Shown: in pieces, positions 25,602-33,706 of the stretch
How positions within the stretch are numbered: position 1 is the stretch's first letter
How the letters are laid out: each line of letters opens with the position of its first letter
Assembly (NCBI GenBank): GCA_903826575.1
Contig: CAIKEU010000024.1
Coordinates: 1-58,747, forward strand
Direction: 5' to 3'
Length of the DNA stretch: 58,747 bases
Origin: an uncultured bacterium
Lineage (GTDB): Bacteria > Actinomycetota > Actinomycetes > S36-B12 > CAIYMF01
Notes under the pieces: model-generated
Seen by the model: only the letters and a program-made list of their open reading frames with translations
What the model was told of the DNA's origin: nothing
The model's database searches: none
Position numbers and translations under genes: made by a program

Positions 25602-25614
25602 GGTGATCCGCTCG

Positions 25615-25665
25615 ATGCTGGCTCGAAGAGCCGAAGTGTCAATGCTGGCTCGATGAGCCAGAGTG
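25615..25665. repeat. tandem 24-bp imperfect repeat (27-bp period) upstream of the aldehyde dehydrogenase
   Basis: Units at 25615-25638 and 25642-25665 agree at 21 of 24 positions, and each contains a GGCTC-GAW-GAGCC hairpin. The period is nine codons, so in the frame of the downstream gene both encode RASI-type peptides. It could be leader sequence with two small hairpins or an in-frame duplication if translation starts at 25676. Confidence 0.6.
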
Positions 25666-25673
25666 GAAAGGTT

Positions 25674-25709
25674 CATTCACGGCCCGCCAATCGCGATGGG
25701 CCGTGAATG
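25674..25709 (-). terminator. 12-bp perfect stem-loop between hapD and the aldehyde dehydrogenase
   Basis: Arms 25674-25685 and 25698-25709 are exact complements (CATTCACGGCCC) around a 12-base loop. The hairpin lies after the hapD stop (25753) and before the preferred ALDH start. It lacks a T-run, so it may be a processing or attenuation element that sets the ratio of dioxygenase to later enzymes. Confidence 0.55.
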
Positions 25710-25752
25710 TCGCTCGTCTGTTGAGATTTCCTGACGTGCCTGGCTACATCGT

Positions 25753-26739
25753 CTAGAAATCAGCCGGGTAGGTCGGTGCCTGACCACTTGCGATGAGGTC
25801 TGCGAGGTTCGGGTCGCCGTTCTCCCACACCAGAAGCATTGAGCGCTTCGGTGAGTAGCCCTGGTGACGAATATCGGCTGGCATTGCGCACACGTCGCCG
25901 GCCTTCATCACAACTCGCGAGCGCATCGTGCCGGTGTCGCGATCTTCAACTTCCCAACTGATCTCATCAGAGAGCTGGATGAACCATTCGACACGGTCGT
26001 TGCCATGAATGATCGGAAGGATGTACTCCTCCGTCGTTGGGCAGAAAAGCGAGTCTTTGCAGACGCTCACGACTGACGGATTCCACGTGACCTGTGAACG
26101 CGCCAAGTAGTTGAACAGATTGAAGCCGGCAAGCTGGCCTTCGAAGCCAGGCTCTGCCTCGACCAATGGCTCGTCCTGCGGAACGTCGAGGAACATACGG
26201 TTCAGCGGGTGACCGTTCTCATCGTTACGCAGCTCTTCGTCACCGGGCAGGTTGACCATGCGGGTGGCGGCAACTCGGCGGCGTGTGATGGCGTCAACGT
26301 TCGAGCCGTTCTTAACACCGAAGGCCGGACCGGTTTCATGCGGCGATGCGAAAGGATCGAAGGTCTGATTCGTCCAGTCCTCGAGGATTGCCTTGAACTG
26401 TTCGCGAATGATCGGGGTGTCGATGTTTTCGCTGTAGTCCAACTCGGCCTTGCGGTACGAGTCGTTGTAGCGGCCGGCGAACAAATCGACTGTGCCGTAG
26501 TGGTTCATCGTTCCGAACACACCGTCAAAGTTGACGATGCCGTAGAAGAAGTCCCATGCAATGTCGCGCTGCATTGCGCGCAGGAATGCGTCGACGCTCA
26601 TGATGTGGCTGCCGGTAGGCCAGCTGATGTAAGCGAAGTACTCATCGCGGCGGAAACTGAACTGGCCCAGGGTGAATCCGCGGTAGCCCTCGGCGTTGGG
26701 CTCAGTGCTGCTGGTTGGCGTGCCTGCTTCGATACTCAT
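25753..26739 (-). CDS. hapD: hydroquinone 1,2-dioxygenase, large subunit
   Basis: A 328-residue protein matching the large catalytic subunit of two-component hydroquinone dioxygenases (HapD/PnpD, about 330-340 aa). His245, Asn247, Glu251 and His292 show the same spacing (H-x-N-x3-E, then His 41 residues on) as the Fe(II) ligands I recall for the PnpCD enzyme. Other conserved stretches are WDFFYGIVNFDGVFGTMNHYG, CPTTEEYILP and IRHQGYSPKRSMLLVWEN. It cleaves hydroquinone to 4-hydroxymuconic semialdehyde. It starts 13 bases after the small-subunit stop; the ALDH and maleylacetate reductase of the pathway follow. Confidence 0.88.
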   Translation of the reverse strand: MSIEAGTPTSSTEPNAEGYRGFTLGQFSFRRDEYFAYISWPTGSHIMSVDAFLRAMQRDIAWDFFYGIVNFDGVFGTMNHYGTVDLFAGRYNDSYRKAELDYSENIDTPIIREQFKAILEDWTNQTFDPFASPHETGPAFGVKNGSNVDAITRRRVAATRMVNLPGDEELRNDENGHPLNRMFLDVPQDEPLVEAEPGFEGQLAGFNLFNYLARSQVTWNPSVVSVCKDSLFCPTTEEYILPIIHGNDRVEWFIQLSDEISWEVEDRDTGTMRSRVVMKAGDVCAMPADIRHQGYSPKRSMLLVWENGDPNLADLIASGQAPTYPADF

Positions 26740-26752
26740 TGTTTTGCCCCTC

Positions 26753-27283
26753 TCAGACTGTCTGGCAGATCTCGGCCCAGCGGAACTTGGTGTCCGCTCC
26801 GGCGATGGTTTGAATCATGACAACCGATGGCCTGCTGGCCGTCATGCGGTACGCGGAGTTCGCGGGCAAAAGCGCCTGGTGTCCGAAGTTGAGTACGACG
26901 CGTCCCATGCGTTGGCCGTCTGGATCTGCGGCGAGGGCAACGGAACCTTCGACTGATTCATCGACCGGTGCGCCGTGCGTGAAGAATTCGATTTCGACCT
27001 CGCCGTCTAGTGAAACTGCGAACTGGTCGTGTGAAGCCGTGCGCCAACCGCTCTGACCTTCGGCGCGAACTACCTCAAGGACGTACTGCATGTTCTTGCC
27101 GACGGCGACCTGTTCCCACGGCTTGCTGATACTGGCCACTTCGTACATGTTCGAGAATGCGTAGTGGCGCGGGTCGTCGTTGATGAGTTCAACCCCGCCT
27201 TTGGAAAAGTCTTCAAGCGAGGCAAAGACGGTCTTGTACGAAGCCGCTTCGACTGCACCCGAAGCGTTGGTAGCTCCAGCCAC
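26753..27283 (-). CDS. hapC: hydroquinone 1,2-dioxygenase, small subunit
   Basis: A 176-residue cupin-like protein matching HapC/PnpC. Conserved stretches include AFSNMYEVASISKPWEQVAVGKNMQYVLEVVRAEG, SHDQFAVSLDGEVEIEF and GHQALLPANSAYRMTASRP. The GTG at 27283 is taken as start because AGGAGG lies 4 bases upstream; an ATG at 27313 lies before that site. It is the first gene of the hap operon, divergent from an IclR regulator, with an IclR-type palindrome in the shared upstream region. Confidence 0.87.
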   Translation of the reverse strand: MAGATNASGAVEAASYKTVFASLEDFSKGGVELINDDPRHYAFSNMYEVASISKPWEQVAVGKNMQYVLEVVRAEGQSGWRTASHDQFAVSLDGEVEIEFFTHGAPVDESVEGSVALAADPDGQRMGRVVLNFGHQALLPANSAYRMTASRPSVVMIQTIAGADTKFRWAEICQTV

Positions 27284-27332
27284 GAGTCCTCCTCTTATCC
27301 CATGAACCGCCATCGGCGGTGTGTGCGCTATG

Positions 27333-27346
27333 CGAACACAAGTTCG
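27333..27346. promoter_or_regulatory. candidate IclR operator in the hapC/iclR divergent region
   Basis: CGAAC-ACAA-GTTCG is a perfect 5-bp palindrome with a 4-base centre, 50 bp upstream of hapC. The GTTCG/CGAAC half-site resembles those of PcaR/PcaU/PobR-type IclR regulators. A second short palindrome, CACACGTGTG, lies at 27447-27456 close to the regulator start. Confidence 0.5.
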
Positions 27347-27469
27347 GATTGTGAACCATATTCCATACCTAGGGACCGCCTACGTCAAGGTTTTCGGTGG
27401 TAATTCGTAGGTTTTGTTCGCTCTGAGACCATATGTACGGATGGCGCACACGTGTGATAGGTGTATGTC

Positions 27470-28255
27470 ATGGCAGTTTCCGCCGAGCGATCCTCGGACT
27501 TCGTCCAGTCGCTCGATCGCGGCTTGGCCGTGATTCGCGCATTCTCGGTCGAAAAGCCGCGACTGACCCTTTCTGATGTTGCCCGCGAGACCGGCCTAAC
27601 TCGAGCTGCCGCCCGTCGATTCCTGCTGACCCTGCAAGAGTTGGGGTACGTCGGCAGTGACGGGCGACAGTTCTATCTGCGGCCCCGGGTTCTTGAGCTC
27701 GGGTTCGCCTATCTGTCATCGGCAACGGTCACTGCCGTTGTGCAGGATCACCTCGAGCGGCTAGCCGATCACCTACATGAGTCGTGTAGTGCCTCGGTGT
27801 TCGATTCGCCTGACATCGTCTACGTCGCTCGCGCAGCCACCAACAGGATCATGACGATCAACCTTGCGCTTGGCGCCCGTTTGCCTGCCTACTGCACATC
27901 GATGGGTCGCGTGCTCCTAGCTGCACTGGACGACGCGGCGCTCGATGAGTTTCTCGAGATGAACGAGTTGGTTCCATTCTCAGATCGAAGCAACACTGAT
28001 CCAGCTTTTGTTCGAGCCGAGGTTAATAAGGCGCGCGCCCAAGGGTGGGCTCTTCAAGATCAGGACCTAGAAGTAGGTGTGCGCTCGGTGGCGGTCCCCG
28101 TTCATGGAGCTGATGGCCAAGTAGTAGCCGCCATCAACGTCAGCGCACATGCAGCACGAGTTCCGATCACGACCCTGACCGGGCCGTTCCTGCAAGCGTT
28201 GCAGTCGACGGCGCTGTTGATTGATAAGGACCTGATGCACGGCTCGTTCGCGTAA
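27470..28255 (+). CDS. IclR-family regulator of the PcaR/PobR type
   Basis: A 261-residue regulator divergent from hapCD. The helix-turn-helix is LTLSDVARETGLTRAAARRFLLTLQELGYV (about 35-64), preceded by the family start FVQSLDRGLAVIRAF; the effector domain has the INLALGARLPAYCTSMGRVLLAAL signature of the beta-ketoadipate-pathway branch. The ATG at 27470 has AGG 6 bases upstream and is preferred over the GTG at 27461. It is the probable pathway-specific activator or repressor of the hap operon, responding to hydroquinone or a later intermediate such as 3-oxoadipate. Confidence 0.92.
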   Translation: MAVSAERSSDFVQSLDRGLAVIRAFSVEKPRLTLSDVARETGLTRAAARRFLLTLQELGYVGSDGRQFYLRPRVLELGFAYLSSATVTAVVQDHLERLADHLHESCSASVFDSPDIVYVARAATNRIMTINLALGARLPAYCTSMGRVLLAALDDAALDEFLEMNELVPFSDRSNTDPAFVRAEVNKARAQGWALQDQDLEVGVRSVAVPVHGADGQVVAAINVSAHAARVPITTLTGPFLQALQSTALLIDKDLMHGSFA

Positions 28256-28265
28256 ACGGATTTCG

Positions 28266-28868
28266 CTACGAATCCTCGCCCGACTTCAAACGTTGGTGCA
28301 GCACAACAGTTGGACCAACGACGAGTGCTTTGACCTGGGCGAGTAGATCAGAGATGTCGTAGTCATCGGCCAGCGTGACCCAAAGTTCTTGGGCACCTGC
28401 ATCAGCGAGAGCTATGACCTGATCCTGTGCTTGCTCGAACGTGCCGAACACGCCGCTTACTTGGGGGTGAGCGTCGCCGACGAAGCGGCTATCACGCGAA
28501 GCGCGGGCGACGGCTTCGTTCATCGTTCGTCCAATGGACACTGGCAACGAAACGCATAGTGGGCGGGGATCAAGAGCCTGATCCAGCTGTGCTCGTCTTG
28601 CGTGAATTTGAACAAGGTCGGATGTGGTGACGACGAGTTCGTCGGCCGGATCTTCGACCAGAACAGTTGCCTTGTCTGTTACGGCGGCACGTAACTGCTC
28701 GAGAAGAGCGGGCAGACCTGGATCTGCAGACAACTGGTGTGGAACGACGACGGTCGTGTAGCCAATCCTGCTCGCAAGGACCGCCATGAGTACCTGCTGT
28801 GCCGACTCGTGATCGGGGTGTAGAACAATTCCGAGATCGAGCAGTGTTTGACTGTCTTGCATCCCCAT
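28266..28868 (-). CDS. short luciferase-like (LLM) family protein, uncertain
   Basis: A 200-residue protein whose C-terminal half resembles flavin/F420-dependent luciferase-like proteins: RDSRFVGDAHPQVSGVFGTFEQAQDQVIALADAGAQELWVTLADDYD is arranged like the RF..G..FGTPEQV....EAGA.EL region of that family. At 200 residues it is shorter than the usual 280-340, so the barrel would be incomplete. GGAGG lies 7 bases before the ATG, which supports a real gene. It converges with the IclR gene and is divergent from the vWA gene only 15 bp away. Function unknown. Confidence 0.55.
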   Translation of the reverse strand: MGMQDSQTLLDLGIVLHPDHESAQQVLMAVLASRIGYTTVVVPHQLSADPGLPALLEQLRAAVTDKATVLVEDPADELVVTTSDLVQIHARRAQLDQALDPRPLCVSLPVSIGRTMNEAVARASRDSRFVGDAHPQVSGVFGTFEQAQDQVIALADAGAQELWVTLADDYDISDLLAQVKALVVGPTVVLHQRLKSGEDS

Positions 28869-28883
28869 GTCGATACCTCCACC

Positions 28884-30293
28884 ATGAGCGTAGTTAGTTC
28901 AATCAGTGCGGACCCTAGAGGGAATGTGGTTACGACGTCCAACGGTACGGATACGCAACTCGATGCGGTGGCCCAGGCCGTAGTCGCCTCGGTTGTTGCG
29001 ACCACAAACCGGCTCCGGGCCAGCGGCGTCTCTGTATCAACGGGGGAAGTACTCGATGCCATGCGCGCACTCACCTGCGTTGACATCGAATCCCGTGCGC
29101 AGGTGCGAATTGCCCTTCGTTCGGCGTTGGTTAAGGATGCCAGCAAGTTCGGCGACTTTGACCGAGTCTTTGACGAGATCTATCCACGCGCTCAGATCCA
29201 GCGGCCAGATGCGATCGCCGAAGGTACACCGCCGGACTCTGCCCCTGATGCCGGCGAGCTCGTACGGGCGCTGCAAGAGGGCGATCTCGAGCAGGTGCGG
29301 CACCTGCTTGACCCGGCTGTTGATGCGTACTCCGGTGTCGAAGCGGCGCGCTCGGTGGAACATCACACTCAGCGAGTCCTGCGTCGGATGGACTTGGCCG
29401 AGATCTATCGCCGGTATCTGACTGCCGATGAGGAACGTTCGGAGTTTGATCGCGCGCTCGCTGGCAGTGAGGCGCAGCGGGTGATGGATCAAATGCGTGA
29501 CTTGATCGAGCGCATGGTGGCTGAACGGCTACCTCCGGCAAGTCATCAACCTGTTAACTCGGATCTTGCCGAGATTGATTTACTTCATGCCAATCCCGAG
29601 GAACTGATCAAGTTGAGGCAGGCGTTACGGCCACTTGCTCGCCAACTTGCCGCACGCCTCGGTCAGCGAAAGAGGCGAGGCGCAGGTTCGCTCGACATGC
29701 GTCGAACTATTCGTGCATCTATTGGAACCGGTGGTGTTCCGGTCGCACCGGCGCTGCGTCGACGACGTCCGACCCGGCCGGATCTCGTTGTGCTGTGTGA
29801 TCTTTCGGGATCTACTGCAGAGTTCGCGCCATTCATTTTGGCTCTGCTTCAGGCCGTTCATCAGGAGTTCTCGCGAGTGCGATCCTTCGTCTTTGTAGAC
29901 GGAATCGTTGAGATCACCAAGCTGTTGGACTCGAGTCCAGGTGTGATCGATCCTCGGCATCTGCTTGATCGGCGGGGCCTGGTGGCCGGCGATGGCCGTA
30001 GCGACTATCAGCGGGCTTTCCGCACTTTCCTTGGTACGTGGCCAGATTCAGTTACGGCGCGCACGACCGTTCTCATTGTTGGAGATGCTCGGTCTCATGA
30101 TCGTGAGCCCGCGTTGTCGGAAGTGGCTGAACTTTCTCGCACCTCACGGCGGCTTTTCTGGTTCAACCCAGAGCCCGCCGAGCAGTGGGATACGGACGAT
30201 TCCCGCTGTTCTGACTACGCAAACCTATGCAACGCAGTCTTTGAGGTGGGAACTCTTCGTCAATTGGTGGAGAGCGTTGCGGCAATCGCCTAG
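28884..30293 (+). CDS. vWA domain-containing protein (CoxE-like)
   Basis: About 469 residues. The N-terminal two thirds are helical; a von Willebrand A domain begins near residue 305 with the MIDAS-like DLSGS (VVLCDLSGSTAEFAPF), as in the CoxE family. CoxE-type proteins work with MoxR/CoxD AAA ATPases as metal-cofactor or complex-assembly chaperones; such an ATPase is encoded at 31488-32381 on the other strand. The start is uncertain: ATG 28884 has no clear ribosome site, ATG 28848 lies inside the divergent gene, and a GTG near 28925 has AGGG close by. It ends 4 bases from the convergent thiolase stop. Confidence 0.82.
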   Translation: MSVVSSISADPRGNVVTTSNGTDTQLDAVAQAVVASVVATTNRLRASGVSVSTGEVLDAMRALTCVDIESRAQVRIALRSALVKDASKFGDFDRVFDEIYPRAQIQRPDAIAEGTPPDSAPDAGELVRALQEGDLEQVRHLLDPAVDAYSGVEAARSVEHHTQRVLRRMDLAEIYRRYLTADEERSEFDRALAGSEAQRVMDQMRDLIERMVAERLPPASHQPVNSDLAEIDLLHANPEELIKLRQALRPLARQLAARLGQRKRRGAGSLDMRRTIRASIGTGGVPVAPALRRRRPTRPDLVVLCDLSGSTAEFAPFILALLQAVHQEFSRVRSFVFVDGIVEITKLLDSSPGVIDPRHLLDRRGLVAGDGRSDYQRAFRTFLGTWPDSVTARTTVLIVGDARSHDREPALSEVAELSRTSRRLFWFNPEPAEQWDTDDSRCSDYANLCNAVFEVGTLRQLVESVAAIA

Positions 30294-30297
30294 AGGA

Positions 30298-31491
30298 TTA
30301 ACTAACGCGCTCTACAAGCATGGCCGCGCCCTGACCTACGCCGATGCACAGGGATGCGATTCCGAAGCGCCCGCCGTTACGTTCCAGCCTGCTCATCAAG
30401 GTGATCAGCAGACGCGAACCACTTGATCCGAGCGGATGCCCAAGTGCGATCGCGCCACCGTCGGCGTTAAGCCGGTCTCGGGAGATCCCGAGGCGACGTT
30501 CGCAAGCGATCGCCTGAGCGGCAAATGCTTCGTTAATCTCGATCGCATCGATATCGGATATCTGCAATCCGGTGCGCGCCAGCAACTTCTCAATCGCTGG
30601 CACGGGGCCGAGACCGAAAAGGCTTGGCGCGACGCCGGCCACAGCGCTGGCTACGAACCGCACGCGTGGCGTGATCCCTTGTGCAGCAAGCGATTCTGCT
30701 GACCCAACAACCAGTGCGGACGCACCGTCACTGAGGGGTGAAGCGTTGCCTGCAGTGACGATCCCGTCTGCGCTGAACACAGGCTTGAGCGACGCCAACT
30801 TCTCGATTGTTGTTTCGCGCACGGTTTCGTCGCGAGTTACAGCCTCGCCCTTGAGGGGTTGAACTGCGACGATGTCGCGATCGAAAACTCCGCGCGCCCA
30901 GGCATCGGCCGCTCGTGCCTGTGACAGGGCTGCGAATTCGTCGGCATCGCCGCGCGTGATGCCATCGAGTCGCGCCAATTTTTCCGTGCAGTCGCCCAGG
31001 CTCAACGTGGCGTCGCCACCGTCGAGTGCTGTCATCTTTGGGTTCACCAAGCGCCAACCAAGAGCGGTGTCGACGCTCTGCTCCGGCTTGGCCCAGGCCT
31101 GCGATGGTTTGGGTGTGACCCATGGAGCGCGGGTCATGGATTCAGCACCGCCGGCAATGATCAGGTGCGCGTCGCCAGCAGCAACAGCCTGAGCAGCTGA
31201 TGCAACTGCCTGCAGGCCGCTGGCACAAAGCCGGTTGACCGTGTACCCGGGAACCGAATCAGGAAGGCCAGCAAGTAAGGCTGCCATCCGCGCCACGTTT
31301 CTGTTGTCTTCTCCGGCTTGGTTAGCCGCGCCGAGAATCACGTCGTCTACGGCAATTGGGTCGATCGCATGACGACGAACCACCTCGCCGACGACAAGTG
31401 CGGCGAGATCATCGACACGTACGGTTGCCAGCGCGCCTGCATAGCGGCCGACAGGGGTTCGTACTCCACCGGCGAGGAAGACATCGGTCAT
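30298..31491 (-). CDS. pcaF: thiolase, probable 3-oxoadipyl-CoA thiolase
   Basis: A 397-residue thiolase II. The acyl-enzyme Cys is Cys89 (NRLCASGLQA); ADGGAIALGHPLGSSGSR and CIGVGQGAA carry the other active-site His and Cys. The segment VILGAANQAGEDNRNVARMAALLAGLP is characteristic of 3-oxoadipyl-CoA thiolases. It would finish the hydroquinone route by cleaving 3-oxoadipyl-CoA to succinyl-CoA and acetyl-CoA. Its ATG overlaps the stop of the AAA ATPase gene (ATGA). Confidence 0.88.
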   Translation of the reverse strand: MTDVFLAGGVRTPVGRYAGALATVRVDDLAALVVGEVVRRHAIDPIAVDDVILGAANQAGEDNRNVARMAALLAGLPDSVPGYTVNRLCASGLQAVASAAQAVAAGDAHLIIAGGAESMTRAPWVTPKPSQAWAKPEQSVDTALGWRLVNPKMTALDGGDATLSLGDCTEKLARLDGITRGDADEFAALSQARAADAWARGVFDRDIVAVQPLKGEAVTRDETVRETTIEKLASLKPVFSADGIVTAGNASPLSDGASALVVGSAESLAAQGITPRVRFVASAVAGVAPSLFGLGPVPAIEKLLARTGLQISDIDAIEINEAFAAQAIACERRLGISRDRLNADGGAIALGHPLGSSGSRLLITLMSRLERNGGRFGIASLCIGVGQGAAMLVERVS

Positions 31492-32381
31492 TGGGTGCTC
31501 GCCTTAGGGAGGTGTAGTTGGACTCGTACCCGTTCCATGTCGTTGTGATGCTTAACCACGACACCCAGCGTTCGATCGAGAGCGGCGGCGTCAACCTGTG
31601 GGATGCCAAGGGCCAGAAGTGATCGCGTCCAGTCGATGGTCTCGGCCACGCTCGGTGGCTTACGAAGGTTCAAGTCGCGCATGCCGCGAATCGCATTCAC
31701 GACAGAATCTGCGAGTTCCTGCGTCGCTCCAGGCACGCGCGCCATCACGATTGCTCGTTCGCGCTCGGCACTCGGGTAGCCGATGTAGTGGTAGAGACAC
31801 CGGCGCCTGAGGGCTTCGGATAATTCGCGAGTCGCGTTCGTCGTCAGCACGACGAACGGACGACGGACGGCGGTAATGGTGCCGAGCTCGGGGATCGTCA
31901 CTTGGAAGTCACTCAGGACCTCAAGTAGTAGGCCCTCGATCTCTACGTCAGCCTTGTCGGTTTCATCGATGAGAAGCACTGTCGGTGTCTCGCGCTGGAT
32001 TGCGGTAAGGAGTGGACGGGCTAGAAGGAATTCCTCGCTGAAGATGTTGTTGCGCTGTTGATCCCAATCAGAATCCTCATCGCCGCTACGACCTGCCGAT
32101 TGAATGCGCAGCAGTTGTTTGCGGTAGTTCCACTCGTAGAGTGCACGTGCCTCGTCGATACCTTCGTAGCACTGAAGTCGCACAATGTCCGCGCCGGTCG
32201 CCTGCGCAACTGCATTGGCCAACTGAGTCTTGCCAGTGCCCGCCGGACCTTCAAGCAGCAACGGCTTGCTAAGGGAGTCAGCTAAATACGTGACTGTCGC
32301 CAGATCGGGATCGGTGAGGTAACCCGTTGCAGCGAGGCGCGTTGCGGCGTCATCTGCAGACGCGAAGAGGGTATCGGCCAT
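31488..32381 (-). CDS. MoxR/CoxD-family AAA+ ATPase
   Basis: A 297-residue AAA+ ATPase. Walker A is EGPAGTGKTQLA near residue 44, Walker B is VLLIDETDKADVE, and the sensor segment is PFVVLTTNATRELSEALRRRCLYHYIGYP, the CoxD version of MoxR. It lies between two thiolase genes and overlaps the downstream one. Its usual partner, a vWA protein, is the convergent gene at 28884-30293. Carbon monoxide dehydrogenase genes, the classic neighbours of CoxDE, are not in the window. Confidence 0.9.
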   Translation of the reverse strand: MADTLFASADDAATRLAATGYLTDPDLATVTYLADSLSKPLLLEGPAGTGKTQLANAVAQATGADIVRLQCYEGIDEARALYEWNYRKQLLRIQSAGRSGDEDSDWDQQRNNIFSEEFLLARPLLTAIQRETPTVLLIDETDKADVEIEGLLLEVLSDFQVTIPELGTITAVRRPFVVLTTNATRELSEALRRRCLYHYIGYPSAERERAIVMARVPGATQELADSVVNAIRGMRDLNLRKPPSVAETIDWTRSLLALGIPQVDAAALDRTLGVVVKHHNDMERVRVQLHLPKASTQ

Positions 32382-32387
32382 GAAGGT

Positions 32388-33566
32388 TTACGCCGGAACT
32401 CGGATGATGAGTCCGTCGCCCTGACCGCCGCCACCGCACAGAGCAGCCGCGCCAACACCACCGCCACGACGATGAAGCTCATTGGCCAACGTGAGCACGA
32501 CGCGCGTGCCGCTCATGCCAACAGGATGGCCTAGTGCGATGGCGCCACCGTTGACGTTGACGCGGTTATCGCTCACGCCCAGAGTTTGCATCGATCCCAA
32601 TGCCACACCGGCGAATGCTTCGTTAATCTCGATCAAATCCAGATCAGCGACGGAGAGCGAACCCTCGCGGCGCAGTGCGTCGTTGATGGCATTAGCTGGC
32701 TGGTTGATCAGCGAGGTGTCGGGGCCGGCGACGGTGCCATAAGACACGATCTCGGCGATCCACGTGAGGCCAAGCGCTTGGGCCTTGTCCTTGCTCATCA
32801 CGACGACGGCAGCTGCACCATCGCTTAGCTGCGATGCGTTTCCGGGAGTAATGGACCCGTCCTTGTCGAACGCGGGGCGCAAGCCACTCAGGCTCTCCGT
32901 CGTTGTGCCGGGACGCACACCTTCATCAATGTCTAGGGCGAGGTTTCCCTTGCGGTCCATGACAGGAACGATCTCTTCGGCCAACGCGCCGTTCTTGGTG
33001 GCGCTGGCTGCGCGCTCGTGTGATTGGGCTGCGAATGCGTCCTGCATTTCTCGGGTGAACCCGAATTCCTTTTGGTGGCGCTCAGTTGCGGCACCCATCG
33101 ACAAGCCTTCGAACGCACAGATCAGACCATCTTGGTCAAGGGCGTCCACGAACTTGCCGGGGCCGTACTTGGTGCCTTTGCGTGAGCCGAGCACCTCGTG
33201 TGGAGCGTTCGTCATCGACTCGCAGCCGCCGGCAACGACGACGTCGTAGTAGCCGAGCCGGATCATTTGGTCGGCCTGCCCGATTGCGGTAAGCCCAGAT
33301 AGACACAACTTGTTGATCGTCGTCGCAGGGACGCTGAAGCCAAGGCCAGCAGCCACAGAGGCCTGGCGTGCGGCGTTCGGCCCAACTCCTGCCTGAATGA
33401 CGTTGCCAAACAGAACCGCCTCGACCATGTCTGGTCCGACGCCCGACTTCTCGAGGGCTCCTCGAATTGCTAACCCACCAAGTTCAGGAGCGGTGAAGCC
33501 GCTGAGTGCTCCGAGAAGGCGACCGATGGGCGTGCGTGCGCCCGAAATGATCACTGAGGTCGTCAC
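32388..33566 (-). CDS. acetyl-CoA C-acetyltransferase (thiolase)
   Basis: A 392-residue thiolase. Catalytic Cys88 lies in INKLCLSGLTAIGQ; EINEAFAGVAL, NVNGGAIALGHPVGMSGTR and CGGGGQGDGLII carry the remaining active-site residues. The KLCLSG variant is usual in acetoacetyl-CoA thiolases. It could cleave acetoacetyl-CoA derived from the acetoacetate made by BKACE. The GTG start at 33566 has GGAG 6 bases upstream. It is the first gene of the thiolase-ATPase-thiolase operon. Confidence 0.9.
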   Translation of the reverse strand: MTTSVIISGARTPIGRLLGALSGFTAPELGGLAIRGALEKSGVGPDMVEAVLFGNVIQAGVGPNAARQASVAAGLGFSVPATTINKLCLSGLTAIGQADQMIRLGYYDVVVAGGCESMTNAPHEVLGSRKGTKYGPGKFVDALDQDGLICAFEGLSMGAATERHQKEFGFTREMQDAFAAQSHERAASATKNGALAEEIVPVMDRKGNLALDIDEGVRPGTTTESLSGLRPAFDKDGSITPGNASQLSDGAAAVVVMSKDKAQALGLTWIAEIVSYGTVAGPDTSLINQPANAINDALRREGSLSVADLDLIEINEAFAGVALGSMQTLGVSDNRVNVNGGAIALGHPVGMSGTRVVLTLANELHRRGGGVGAAALCGGGGQGDGLIIRVPA

Positions 33567-33706
33567 CGTGTACTCCTAAAGTCGTGTCGTTACGACGTGC
33601 GGGCCTTCGCACAAATCTATGGGACGGTAAACAGGTTGTCGACCACGGCAATGTTCGCATCGCGTACGTCCGTGTGAGAGTCACGGTCTATGAAAGACTG
33701 CCACGC

